DNA of 64,000 bases from an uncultured Alphaproteobacteria bacterium (lineage in GTDB: Bacteria > Pseudomonadota > Alphaproteobacteria > UBA11222): assembly GCA_947258435.1 (NCBI GenBank), contig CAMYID010000008.1:1-64000 (forward strand). The letters are read 5' to 3'. How positions within the stretch are numbered: the stretch's first letter is position 1; every line of letters starts with the position of its first letter. Position numbers and translations under genes: made by a program. The notes below the pieces were generated by a model. It ran no database searches and was not told the origin of the DNA. It saw only the letters and a list, made by a program, of their open reading frames with translations. Shown piece after piece: positions 50,544 to 57,991 of this stretch.

Positions 50544-50657
50544 GCGTAGACCTTGATGTTGCCGTCGAGCTTGATTGCCGACAGCTAGACCATGGCACGG
50601 TGTCCAAAGCGGTTCGGGGGGATAAGCGGATTGATCACGAAGAACGCATCAGCACGG

Positions 50658-51020
50658 ATGAAAATTCTTGAGGAAATCAATGATGAGAGATATAAGAACA
50701 AATATAGAACATTAATAGGTGAGGTAACACGACGCTGTATGTGGAGCGCTTCTGCCAATCAAATTCCAAGGCGACAGATAATCGAGAGTGCATTTGAGGC
50801 TCTGGAAGGCGAGCAGGCGGCTATCTTCTATGAAGGTCCTTCATCTGAACGCGTGGACCAAGCATTGGCTATCATCGCAAACGGACCCGTAACGGAAAAT
50901 GATGACGCACATCGCGTGCACCGCGCGCTTTTTCATCCCACATCTGACCCAGCGACACGGTTTCGCGCTACGGATGAGGCCTTGGCGCGTTGGAAGCGAC
51001 AATTCGGTTTCATGCGCTAG
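50658..51020 (+). CDS. Unknown protein (about 120 aa)
   Basis: A hydrophilic protein of 120 residues from the ATG at 50658 (MKILEEINDERYKNKYRTLI, then IPRRQIIESAFEALEGEQAA) or 142 from the ATG at 50592. Not recognised. The first 120 bp are AT-rich compared with the core chromosome. It is followed 24 bp later by another unknown gene on the same strand, so the pair is likely one transcript. It is divergent from the small membrane genes. Confidence 0.58.
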   Translation: MKILEEINDERYKNKYRTLIGEVTRRCMWSASANQIPRRQIIESAFEALEGEQAAIFYEGPSSERVDQALAIIANGPVTENDDAHRVHRALFHPTSDPATRFRATDEALARWKRQFGFMR

Positions 51021-51043
51021 GGGCAACTTGAAAGGGACAAGCG

Positions 51044-51541
51044 GTGACGAAGAACATTTTGGATAGCGAAGCCGAGCGGAATCCGCTCGATTTTGACAGC
51101 GTTAGCAGAGCAGAGCTGGAGGTATTCGGACTGATCCCAGAGCTGTGTCCGACGCTGAATATCGCTTATTGCCGGTACATGCGGATGGTTGGCTATCACT
51201 CATGCGCGGACGAATTCGAGCAGCGCCAGAAGCAGAAGGACAAACAAAAGTTCTGGCCGACGCTGAAAGAACAGGGAGGCCCGCATCCCGCGAACAATGC
51301 CAATCTCTGCGCATTGTTCATGAACCACTATTGCGGAATACCATTTGACCAGGCCTATCTTTGGCATCGCCGTGTCGAGGCGCAGGAATGGCGTCAAGGC
51401 TTGAGAGCCGTTCGTGGTGTAACCGTGTCGGAACGATACCAAGCGCTGCAAGGTGACAAAACGAACAAGCTAACCAAGGCGGTGCTGATCAAGAAGGATG
51501 GTAATACCTCCATGATCGACGCCGATGACGCACCTTTCTAA
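51044..51541 (+). CDS. Unknown protein (165 aa)
   Basis: A 165-residue protein with a GTG start and GAAAGGGA 6 nt upstream. N-terminal AELEVFGLIPELCPTLNIAY, then a hydrophilic middle and a NANLCALFMNHYCGIPFDQA segment. No family recognised. It overlaps the convergent 146-residue gene by 4 bp. Confidence 0.62.
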   Translation: MTKNILDSEAERNPLDFDSVSRAELEVFGLIPELCPTLNIAYCRYMRMVGYHSCADEFEQRQKQKDKQKFWPTLKEQGGPHPANNANLCALFMNHYCGIPFDQAYLWHRRVEAQEWRQGLRAVRGVTVSERYQALQGDKTNKLTKAVLIKKDGNTSMIDADDAPF

Positions 51542-51978
51542 CTGTCCTTCGTATGAACAGAACGATGATTGTCGTTCGCGGCGCGAACTCCCCACATGCT
51601 GGCTTCAAACGGAAAGCGCGTAGTCAAGATGGTGGCCAGAACGCGGATGCGCTCGCGGGATTCTTCACGCAAGCGCGGCTGAGCACCGTCTCGCACTGGC
51701 GTACATGCCCAGTCACGAAACCACTCGCGGATGCTTGCGGCCTCAAGGGCTTCCGTATCCAGAAAGACTTCGTGACCCTGATGGACGATCCGACCGCGAT
51801 AGTCGCGATAGGCGTCTGTGAGGAAGTCGAGCCAGTGATCGGGACTGATGTTCAGGCCAACCGTGAAGGCGCGCAGATCGACGAGAAAGTCCGGGTTCTC
51901 CATCCGCTTGTCGGTGACAAGCAGGGTGGTCGTCTTCCGGCAGTATCCTAGGCCGATGCAGTGCCAACACAGATTCAT
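51538..51978 (-). CDS. Unknown protein with a CxxC...C N-terminus (146 aa)
   Basis: A 146-residue protein starting MNLCWHCIGLGYCRKTTTLL, with cysteines at 4, 7 and 13 that may bind a metal. HQGHEVFLDTEALEAASIRE and a basic tail follow. Not recognised. The ATG at 51978 has GGAG 7 nt upstream; the frame is open for 97 more codons but that part has no ribosome site and overlaps a regulatory repeat. It is divergent from the HTH-like gene at 52,181. Confidence 0.6.
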   Translation of the reverse strand: MNLCWHCIGLGYCRKTTTLLVTDKRMENPDFLVDLRAFTVGLNISPDHWLDFLTDAYRDYRGRIVHQGHEVFLDTEALEAASIREWFRDWACTPVRDGAQPRLREESRERIRVLATILTTRFPFEASMWGVRAANDNHRSVHTKDS

Positions 51979-52061
51979 AGTCTCGCTCCATTCACTTCGT
52001 GGGGTGAAAACTGATGAATCCAGCGTGGCAATTCGCTGCCGTGCATGGAATCGAGAGCGAT

Positions 52062-52110
52062 TTTTCTTGTAAGGCAGAGCAGCCCGATCTGATTTTCTTG
52101 TAAGGTAGAG
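52062..52110. promoter_or_regulatory. Direct repeat in the divergent promoter region
   Basis: TTTTCTTGTAAGGYAGAG occurs at 52062-52079 and 52093-52110, a 31-bp period (about three helical turns). It lies between two divergent unknown genes and looks like a two-site operator. Confidence 0.6.
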
Positions 52111-52180
52111 TGTACACGGGCCGTTGCGGCGCATGTTCGGATTGAGGAGGTTAAGAAGCGTCTCTGGCTTTGGATATTGA

Positions 52181-52981
52181 ATGACTAAAGGTGCCGAACT
52201 GAAGAATCCGTACTGGAAGAATGCCGATCCGAGGAATACGGCAGCGCTCTTCAGCAATGTCGTGTTCAATTACGCTCACGGCACGACGGTTTCGGAAGTT
52301 GCCGAAAACCTGCCGATGTCGCGCGCGGCGATTTCAAACATGTACAAGCAGATTGGCGAGCGGCTTTCGTTCTGGATGAACCATCGGCTTTTGGGATTCT
52401 ATAGGGAGTGCCAGGGGCTGGAATGGGACGACCAACAAATCTCCGAGCCGACCGATCACTTCTGGAAATTTTGCTACGAGTATCGGGAAGAGCAGATCAA
52501 ACATGTCGTCCATCAGAAGAGCCTCGAAGGTCGATGCGTCGTCTGTGACGCTTGCCAGCGGCTCCCGGAATTCCAGTGGATGTTCGCACGGTATCGGGAA
52601 AGACGCGGACTGAAGACGGAGGACATCTGGCCGCTGGTCGCGCTGGGGTACGCACGCAGACAAGCTTTCGACCAACTCAATTCATTCGACACCCAGTACG
52701 ACAGCTTCGAACGATGCGGCATGAGGTTTCCGCTAGAGCGCGGGAGTGATGGTGTTGTCCCGTTAGATTCGACCAGCGTCTCGGGTTACGTGACGGCTAC
52801 GCTTCTCCATCATATTCAGACATATCCCATAGGGACGACAGTCGGTCAGACCCTTGGTCCCGCCGCGTTCGGACGGTGGAGAACCTATGCCGACGAACTG
52901 GCATCCGTGTTTAAGCTCATCGATGACCCGCAAACCCGAGAACAGCGCATCTGGTATCATCAGGAGCTTTATCGCCGCTGA
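52181..52981 (+). CDS. Unknown HTH-like protein with a CxxCxxC cluster (266 aa)
   Basis: A 266-residue protein. Residues 36-58 (TVSEVAENLPMSRAAISNMY) look like a helix-turn-helix, in a setting (FNYAHGTTVSEVAE) like that of transposase or resolvase N-termini. Cysteines 119, 122 and 125 (RCVVCDACQRL) may hold zinc. The rest has no recognisable catalytic triad. It could be a transcription regulator of the element or a domesticated transposase-like protein. It reads away from the direct repeat above. Confidence 0.62.
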   Translation: MTKGAELKNPYWKNADPRNTAALFSNVVFNYAHGTTVSEVAENLPMSRAAISNMYKQIGERLSFWMNHRLLGFYRECQGLEWDDQQISEPTDHFWKFCYEYREEQIKHVVHQKSLEGRCVVCDACQRLPEFQWMFARYRERRGLKTEDIWPLVALGYARRQAFDQLNSFDTQYDSFERCGMRFPLERGSDGVVPLDSTSVSGYVTATLLHHIQTYPIGTTVGQTLGPAAFGRWRTYADELASVFKLIDDPQTREQRIWYHQELYRR

Positions 52982-53580
52982 TGTGCCACTCGGTCTAGAA
53001 CCACGTTCTCCTTCAAATACTGCTGTGCGTCATGCATCTCCGTTTTTCCCTGTTTTATCAATAAGTCCGACCCGCAAGATGTGCGGTGTAGTACACCGCA
53101 ATCTTGGCAAGGGAGCCCGCTGCGCGCTCCCGTTGCATCCCTCCGGCTCGTGGCTCTTACAGGGGATCGACCCCATTCCAGAGCCATTAGACCGTATCGC
53201 CGGTCAATCACTCGCAAGGAGACTTCGCTCTCCCTGCACCCATCGATCAAAGGGACTATCGCGCCCCTTATGAAATCCACTCGTCAGGGTAATGGCCCCC
53301 GACACCCGCCAGTCAGGGGAGCGTTCCTGCTCCCCCCGACACCCCCAAGACCATTTCATGGAGACGCTTTCAGCGCGACCAACCCTGCGCGGTTTGGATG
53401 CCGATCAGGCCTGTCGCGACCCGATACCTACGACCAAGAGCCTACCCGTGCTCTTTGGATACATGGGCCAACCTTGCGCAGGTTGGAGTGCGTCTGTGGA
53501 AAACTCCACATCTTGTGCAACGCATGGTGCACCGCACTAATCAAGCTGCTATCCTTTCCCAAATGTAGAAGAGGTATGCA
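52982..53580. other. Non-coding region upstream of the defence operon
   Basis: No convincing gene in 599 bp. Short open frames here lack ribosome sites and protein-like composition. The region holds a near-perfect 32-bp palindrome (below), a GGGAGC/GCTCCC hairpin (53107-53130), and two small hairpins close to the methyltransferase gene: CCAACCT/AGGTTGG (53468-53486) and TGTGGA/TCCACA (53495-53510). The promoter of the operon must lie here or just before it. Confidence 0.6.
53075..53106. repeat. 32-bp interrupted palindrome
   Basis: CAAGAT-G-TGCGGTGTA-G-TACACCGCA-ATCTTG: 15 complementary base pairs around a single central base with one unpaired G (53081). There is no T-tract, so it is more like an operator or recombination site than a terminator. 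Confidence 0.8.
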
Positions 53581-55380
53581 GTGACTGAGCTGAATTTCAA
53601 AGGCAAAGAGTTCGTCTTCAACCACCACTTGGCGGTGCCTTTCCGCCCTTTGGTGCCTGAAGCGAGCAAGGGGATCGGCCCCGTGGCGCTAGACGGCAAT
53701 CTTATCGTGCATGGCGATAATCTGCACGCCCTCAAAGCGCTTCTGCCGCTCTATGCTGGTAAGGTGGACTGCATCTTCATCGACCCACCCTACAACACGG
53801 GCAACGAAGGGTGGTGCTACAACGATAACGTCAACGCCCCCATGATCCGTGAGTGGCTGGAATCCAATCCTATCGGTATCGAGGATGGTCTACGCCATGA
53901 CAAGTGGTGCGCCATGATGTGGCCCAGGCTGCGCCTGCTACATGACCTTTTGTCCGATCACGGGAGCATCTGGATCACGCTCGACGACAACGAGATTCAC
54001 CATGCTCGTAATATGCTGGATCATATCTTCGGTGAAAACTCATTTGTAGGTCAGCTCGCCTGGCAGAAGCGAACATCACGAGAGAATAGAGCGGTCCTCT
54101 CGCCAAGTTTCGATCATATTCTTTTGTATTCGAAAGCGCTTAAAGAGACTTGGAAGATCAGGCGCAATCTTTTGACTCCGAAGGACAGTGGCTACTCAAA
54201 CCCAGATGACGACCCGCGCGGGGATTGGGCGTCTATACCGTTCTCAGCCCAAGGCTACAGAGAAAACCAAGTTTACGAGATAATCACGCCTACGGGCGTG
54301 AAGCACAAGCCACCAAAGGGCAGGTGTTGGGGTGCGACTGAAGAAGAATTTGAAAGGCTTAAGTCCCAGAATTTGGTTTACTGGCCAAAGGGCGGCAACG
54401 GAAAGCCTCGCATCAAGCAGTTCCCAGAAGAAGCCAAGGGCCTTGTTCCAATGACCCTATGGCCTGCAAGCGAAGTTGGGACAACCGAGGAATCCAAGAG
54501 GCACCTGCTGGAAGTTTTCTCCGAGTACGACGAGTCAGATCTCGAAATTCATGCACCGAAGACGGTAGAGCTTATCGAACGCATCATCGAAATTGCTACA
54601 AAAAAAGACTCCATCGTAATGGACTCATTCGCTGGCTCAGGAACAACAGCGCATGCTGTCTTGTCGTCCAACAAGCGCGATGGAGGCAATCGACGCTTCA
54701 TCCTGGTCGAGATGGAAGACTATGCCGACCGTCTTACCGCCGAACGAATGCGGCGCGTCATCAATGGTTATGCCTTCCAAGGTACTCAGCGCACCGAGCT
54801 GCTGCGAGAAAAGTTGACCTGGACCAAGCTCAAAAAAGCCGAGAAGCTGACTGAGGCCGTGGAGGGGATCGAGAACCTACACGGGCACGAATACGACGCC
54901 ATAAAGAAGACGGTGAAAGAAGGTGAGCTGATCGTCATGGGCGAGAAAGCCGTTGAAGAGCGCGCCGAAGGCCTTGGCGGAAGTTTCACTTACTGCACGC
55001 TTGGCGATCCGGTTGAACTGGACAAGTTGCTGAGCGGCGAGACGCTACCGTCCTTCGACGGGATCGGTTCTGTCCTCTTCCACATGGCGACCACCCGCGC
55101 CTTTGACCCGAGCGCAATGCGCGAGGATGATTCCTACCTCGGGGCCGTTGAGGGTCAGCATGTCTGGCTGATCTACAAGCCCGATCTGGACTGGCTCAAA
55201 TCCCCCGAAGCGGCCCTGACACTCAAGCGGGCGAAAGAGTTTGCCGCGACCGATCCAGAGGCGCGGCACCTGGTCTTTGCGCCCGCTCGCTATGTCAGCC
55301 AGAAGATGCTGGCAGAGCAGAATATCCCTGTAGAGTTCGTACCGCTGCCCTTCGCGCTCTATCGCATAGATCGGAGCTGA
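53581..55380 (+). CDS. Type III-like adenine-N6 DNA methyltransferase (Mod)
   Basis: A 599-residue beta-class N6-adenine methyltransferase. The catalytic motif DPPYN is at 68-72 and the SAM-binding FAGSGTT at 350-356, in the order IV-then-I of type III Mod subunits. The target-recognition part lies between them (about 150-320). The C-terminal 170 residues are as in Mod proteins that bind Res. The start is GTG with GAGGT 5 nt upstream. It is followed after 4 bp by the restriction subunit. The specificity cannot be read from sequence. Confidence 0.93.
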   Translation: MTELNFKGKEFVFNHHLAVPFRPLVPEASKGIGPVALDGNLIVHGDNLHALKALLPLYAGKVDCIFIDPPYNTGNEGWCYNDNVNAPMIREWLESNPIGIEDGLRHDKWCAMMWPRLRLLHDLLSDHGSIWITLDDNEIHHARNMLDHIFGENSFVGQLAWQKRTSRENRAVLSPSFDHILLYSKALKETWKIRRNLLTPKDSGYSNPDDDPRGDWASIPFSAQGYRENQVYEIITPTGVKHKPPKGRCWGATEEEFERLKSQNLVYWPKGGNGKPRIKQFPEEAKGLVPMTLWPASEVGTTEESKRHLLEVFSEYDESDLEIHAPKTVELIERIIEIATKKDSIVMDSFAGSGTTAHAVLSSNKRDGGNRRFILVEMEDYADRLTAERMRRVINGYAFQGTQRTELLREKLTWTKLKKAEKLTEAVEGIENLHGHEYDAIKKTVKEGELIVMGEKAVEERAEGLGGSFTYCTLGDPVELDKLLSGETLPSFDGIGSVLFHMATTRAFDPSAMREDDSYLGAVEGQHVWLIYKPDLDWLKSPEAALTLKRAKEFAATDPEARHLVFAPARYVSQKMLAEQNIPVEFVPLPFALYRIDRS

Positions 55381-55384
55381 GCCC

Positions 55385-57991
55385 ATGAGCACTAGCTTCC
55401 GACAGCTCGACTATCAGGACCGTGCGCTTTCTGCTTTGGAAGGCTATCTCGACGCGCTCAAGGAGAAGAAGGGCAGAGCGGACAAGATTGCGGGGCTTGC
55501 AGCCGCCGATCCCGACCTTGGCCTCGCCATTCCCGACTTTACCAAAGAGGCGTGGGAGGTTCTTGGCGGAGCAGGGAAGATGCCCGCGTCCCGCGCGGCC
55601 ATCCCCTTTTCGCCCAGGATTGACGGATGTGGACGCCCTGTCCCGAACGCTGTGCTGAAGGTGCCTACGGCAGGCGGCAAGACATGGCTTGCCATTTCAT
55701 CGGTGTCGCGGATCATGGGGCGCTATCTTGACCGCAATACGGGCTTTGTCCTGTGGATCGTGCCGAACGAGGCAATCTACACCCAGACATTGAAGCACCT
55801 CAAGAACCGTCAGCACCCCTATCGGCAAGCGCTCGACCGCGCAGCTGCAGGGCGCGTGAAGATCATGGAGAAGACCGACCGTCTCGATGCACGCGACGTG
55901 GACACCAATCTCTGCGTCATGCTTCTCATGCTGCAATCGGCCAACCGAGAGACCCAGGATTCCTTGAAGATGTTTCAGGATCGGGGCGACGTGCATGGCT
56001 TCTTCCCGCCCGAGGGCGAGCAGCAGGCGCACAAGGCGGCGCTCGACGCCACGCCGAACCTGACCGCCTATGACGATATGTTCCCAATGGTGAAAGATTC
56101 CCTTGGTAACGCCCTGCGGATCATCCGCCCCGTTGTCGTGCTAGACGAGGGGCACCGCGCCATCTCCGATCTGGCGTTCAAAACGCTCTATGGCTTCAAC
56201 CCGTGTTTCGTGTTGGAACTGACCGCGACGCCGCAGGACGTACAGCCGCGCGGCGGCAGGAATCCCCGCGACGGGCGCTATGCCAATGTCCTGGTCGAGG
56301 TAACGGGGCGAGAGCTGGATCGTGAGGGCATGATCAAGATGCCACTCAATCTCGATCCGAAGCAGGGCAACGACTGGAAGGCCACGCTGAACGCAGCCCT
56401 TGAGAAGCTCCGCGCGCTCGACGCCTCGGCAAAGACGCTGCGGGCCGAAACCGACCGCTATATCCGCCCGATCATGCTGGTTCAGGTCGAGCGGACGGGC
56501 GCGGATCAGCGCGAGAGCAATCATATTCACGCCGAAGACGTAAAGGACTGGCTCAAGACAGCGGGCTTAGATGACGCCGAAATCGCTATCAAGACCGCCG
56601 AGCAGAATGATCTATCACAGCCCGAGAACCAAGACCTTCTGTCCCCTACGAACCGTGTACGCGTGATCATCACCAAACAGGCCCTTCAAGAAGGTTGGGA
56701 TTGCCCCTTTGCTTATGTGCTCTGCGCTCTGGCCGCCAGTAACAACGAAAAAGCCATGACGCAGCTTGTTGGACGTATCCTGCGCCAGCCAGGTGCCATG
56801 AAGACAGGAGTTGAGGCGCTTGATGAGTGCCATGTGATTACCCACCATGCCGATACCGCCTCGGTGGTCGAGGCCATCAAGAAAGGTTTGGAACAGGATG
56901 GTCTCGGTGACCTAGTTCTGAGGGTTAGTCAGGATGATACGAGCGGCAAGACCCGCACGACGCGGACGATCAAACGCCGCTCTGCGTTCGCTTCAACCGA
57001 AATCTACCTGCCCAAGGTTATGATCCTCGAAGACGGTATGCCTCGCGAGCTGGACTATGAGACCGATATCTTGGCCAGTATCGATTGGCGCGGCTTCGAT
57101 CCCGCTCACATTGCGATCAAGATCCCTGACAATGCCCAAGCGGCTGAGAGCCAGCTGCAACGGATCACGCTATCCGAAGAAGGCGATGAACTCTTCGTCG
57201 GTGAGAAGGTCGCACAGAACAATGAGATTCTGGTTTTCGATCCCGCGCATACCGTTCGCATGGTCTCGGACATTCTGCCTAACCCTTTTGTCGCGCGTGA
57301 AGTGGTCGGTCGGCTTCTCGACGCTTTGCGCGGACGTGGCTTTGATGAGGGCAAACTTGGCCGATTTGCGAGCTTGATCAGCGCCGAGCTGCGGCGCGGG
57401 CTGGATATTGCCCGAACGGAGCGCGCGGAAGCACTTTTCAAGGCCGAGGTCGCGGCAGGACGGATTCAGTTTCGTTTGCGTCTCGATGGACGCAACTGGC
57501 GAATGCCCGCCACCATGGAGACGACAGAGCCCGAAGGCGCTCGCCAGCTTTTGAGCAAGTCGGGCGGGCCGCTCGAAAAGAGCCTCTTCGCGCCTGTCTA
57601 TGAGGCCGAGCTGAACAAGGATGAGCGCGACGTGGCCGTCTATCTTGACGGTGAAGAGGCGCTGTCTTGGTGGCACCGCAACGTGGCGCGCAGCCAGTAC
57701 GGCATTCAGGGGTGGAAGAAAGCGAAAATCTACCCCGACTTCATCTTCGCCGTGCAGACCGAAGGTGAGGCAAAAAAAATCACCGTCCTCGAAACCAAAG
57801 GTGACCAGCTTGACAATCTCGACACTGCTTACAAGCGCGAAGTGCTGGCCTTCTTGTCTGAGCACTTCGCCTGGGACGATGCCGTACCGGCGGGTGAATT
57901 GGAACTTGTCCAAAACAACGGAGAAACGGTTGAAGGTACTTTGATTTTGATGAGCGATTGGCGAGCTGCATTACCGGAGCATCTCAAATGA
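55385..57991 (+). CDS. Type III-like restriction subunit (helicase/PD-ExK nuclease, Res)
   Basis: An 868-residue SF2 translocase with nuclease. Walker A VPTAGGKT (93-100), DEGH box (254-257), TATPQ motif III (280-284), QLVGRILRQPG motif VI (from about 460). Near the C-terminus YPDF (D785) and LETKG (E803, K805) form a PD-(D/E)xK active site. The enzyme would translocate on DNA and cut unmodified DNA together with Mod. Its stop overlaps the start of the PHP-ATPase gene (ATGA), so translation of the two is coupled. Confidence 0.92.
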   Translation: MSTSFRQLDYQDRALSALEGYLDALKEKKGRADKIAGLAAADPDLGLAIPDFTKEAWEVLGGAGKMPASRAAIPFSPRIDGCGRPVPNAVLKVPTAGGKTWLAISSVSRIMGRYLDRNTGFVLWIVPNEAIYTQTLKHLKNRQHPYRQALDRAAAGRVKIMEKTDRLDARDVDTNLCVMLLMLQSANRETQDSLKMFQDRGDVHGFFPPEGEQQAHKAALDATPNLTAYDDMFPMVKDSLGNALRIIRPVVVLDEGHRAISDLAFKTLYGFNPCFVLELTATPQDVQPRGGRNPRDGRYANVLVEVTGRELDREGMIKMPLNLDPKQGNDWKATLNAALEKLRALDASAKTLRAETDRYIRPIMLVQVERTGADQRESNHIHAEDVKDWLKTAGLDDAEIAIKTAEQNDLSQPENQDLLSPTNRVRVIITKQALQEGWDCPFAYVLCALAASNNEKAMTQLVGRILRQPGAMKTGVEALDECHVITHHADTASVVEAIKKGLEQDGLGDLVLRVSQDDTSGKTRTTRTIKRRSAFASTEIYLPKVMILEDGMPRELDYETDILASIDWRGFDPAHIAIKIPDNAQAAESQLQRITLSEEGDELFVGEKVAQNNEILVFDPAHTVRMVSDILPNPFVAREVVGRLLDALRGRGFDEGKLGRFASLISAELRRGLDIARTERAEALFKAEVAAGRIQFRLRLDGRNWRMPATMETTEPEGARQLLSKSGGPLEKSLFAPVYEAELNKDERDVAVYLDGEEALSWWHRNVARSQYGIQGWKKAKIYPDFIFAVQTEGEAKKITVLETKGDQLDNLDTAYKREVLAFLSEHFAWDDAVPAGELELVQNNGETVEGTLILMSDWRAALPEHLK

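Noticed and set aside
51979-52269. N-terminal extension of the 146-residue protein (open for 97 more codons)
   Set aside because: It covers the direct-repeat control region, overlaps the start of the divergent gene and has no ribosome site; the ATG at 51978 has one.
52854-53540. Short open frames upstream of the methyltransferase gene
   Set aside because: They overlap each other, have no ribosome sites and are Pro/Arg/Ser-rich in the way of random GC-rich frames.
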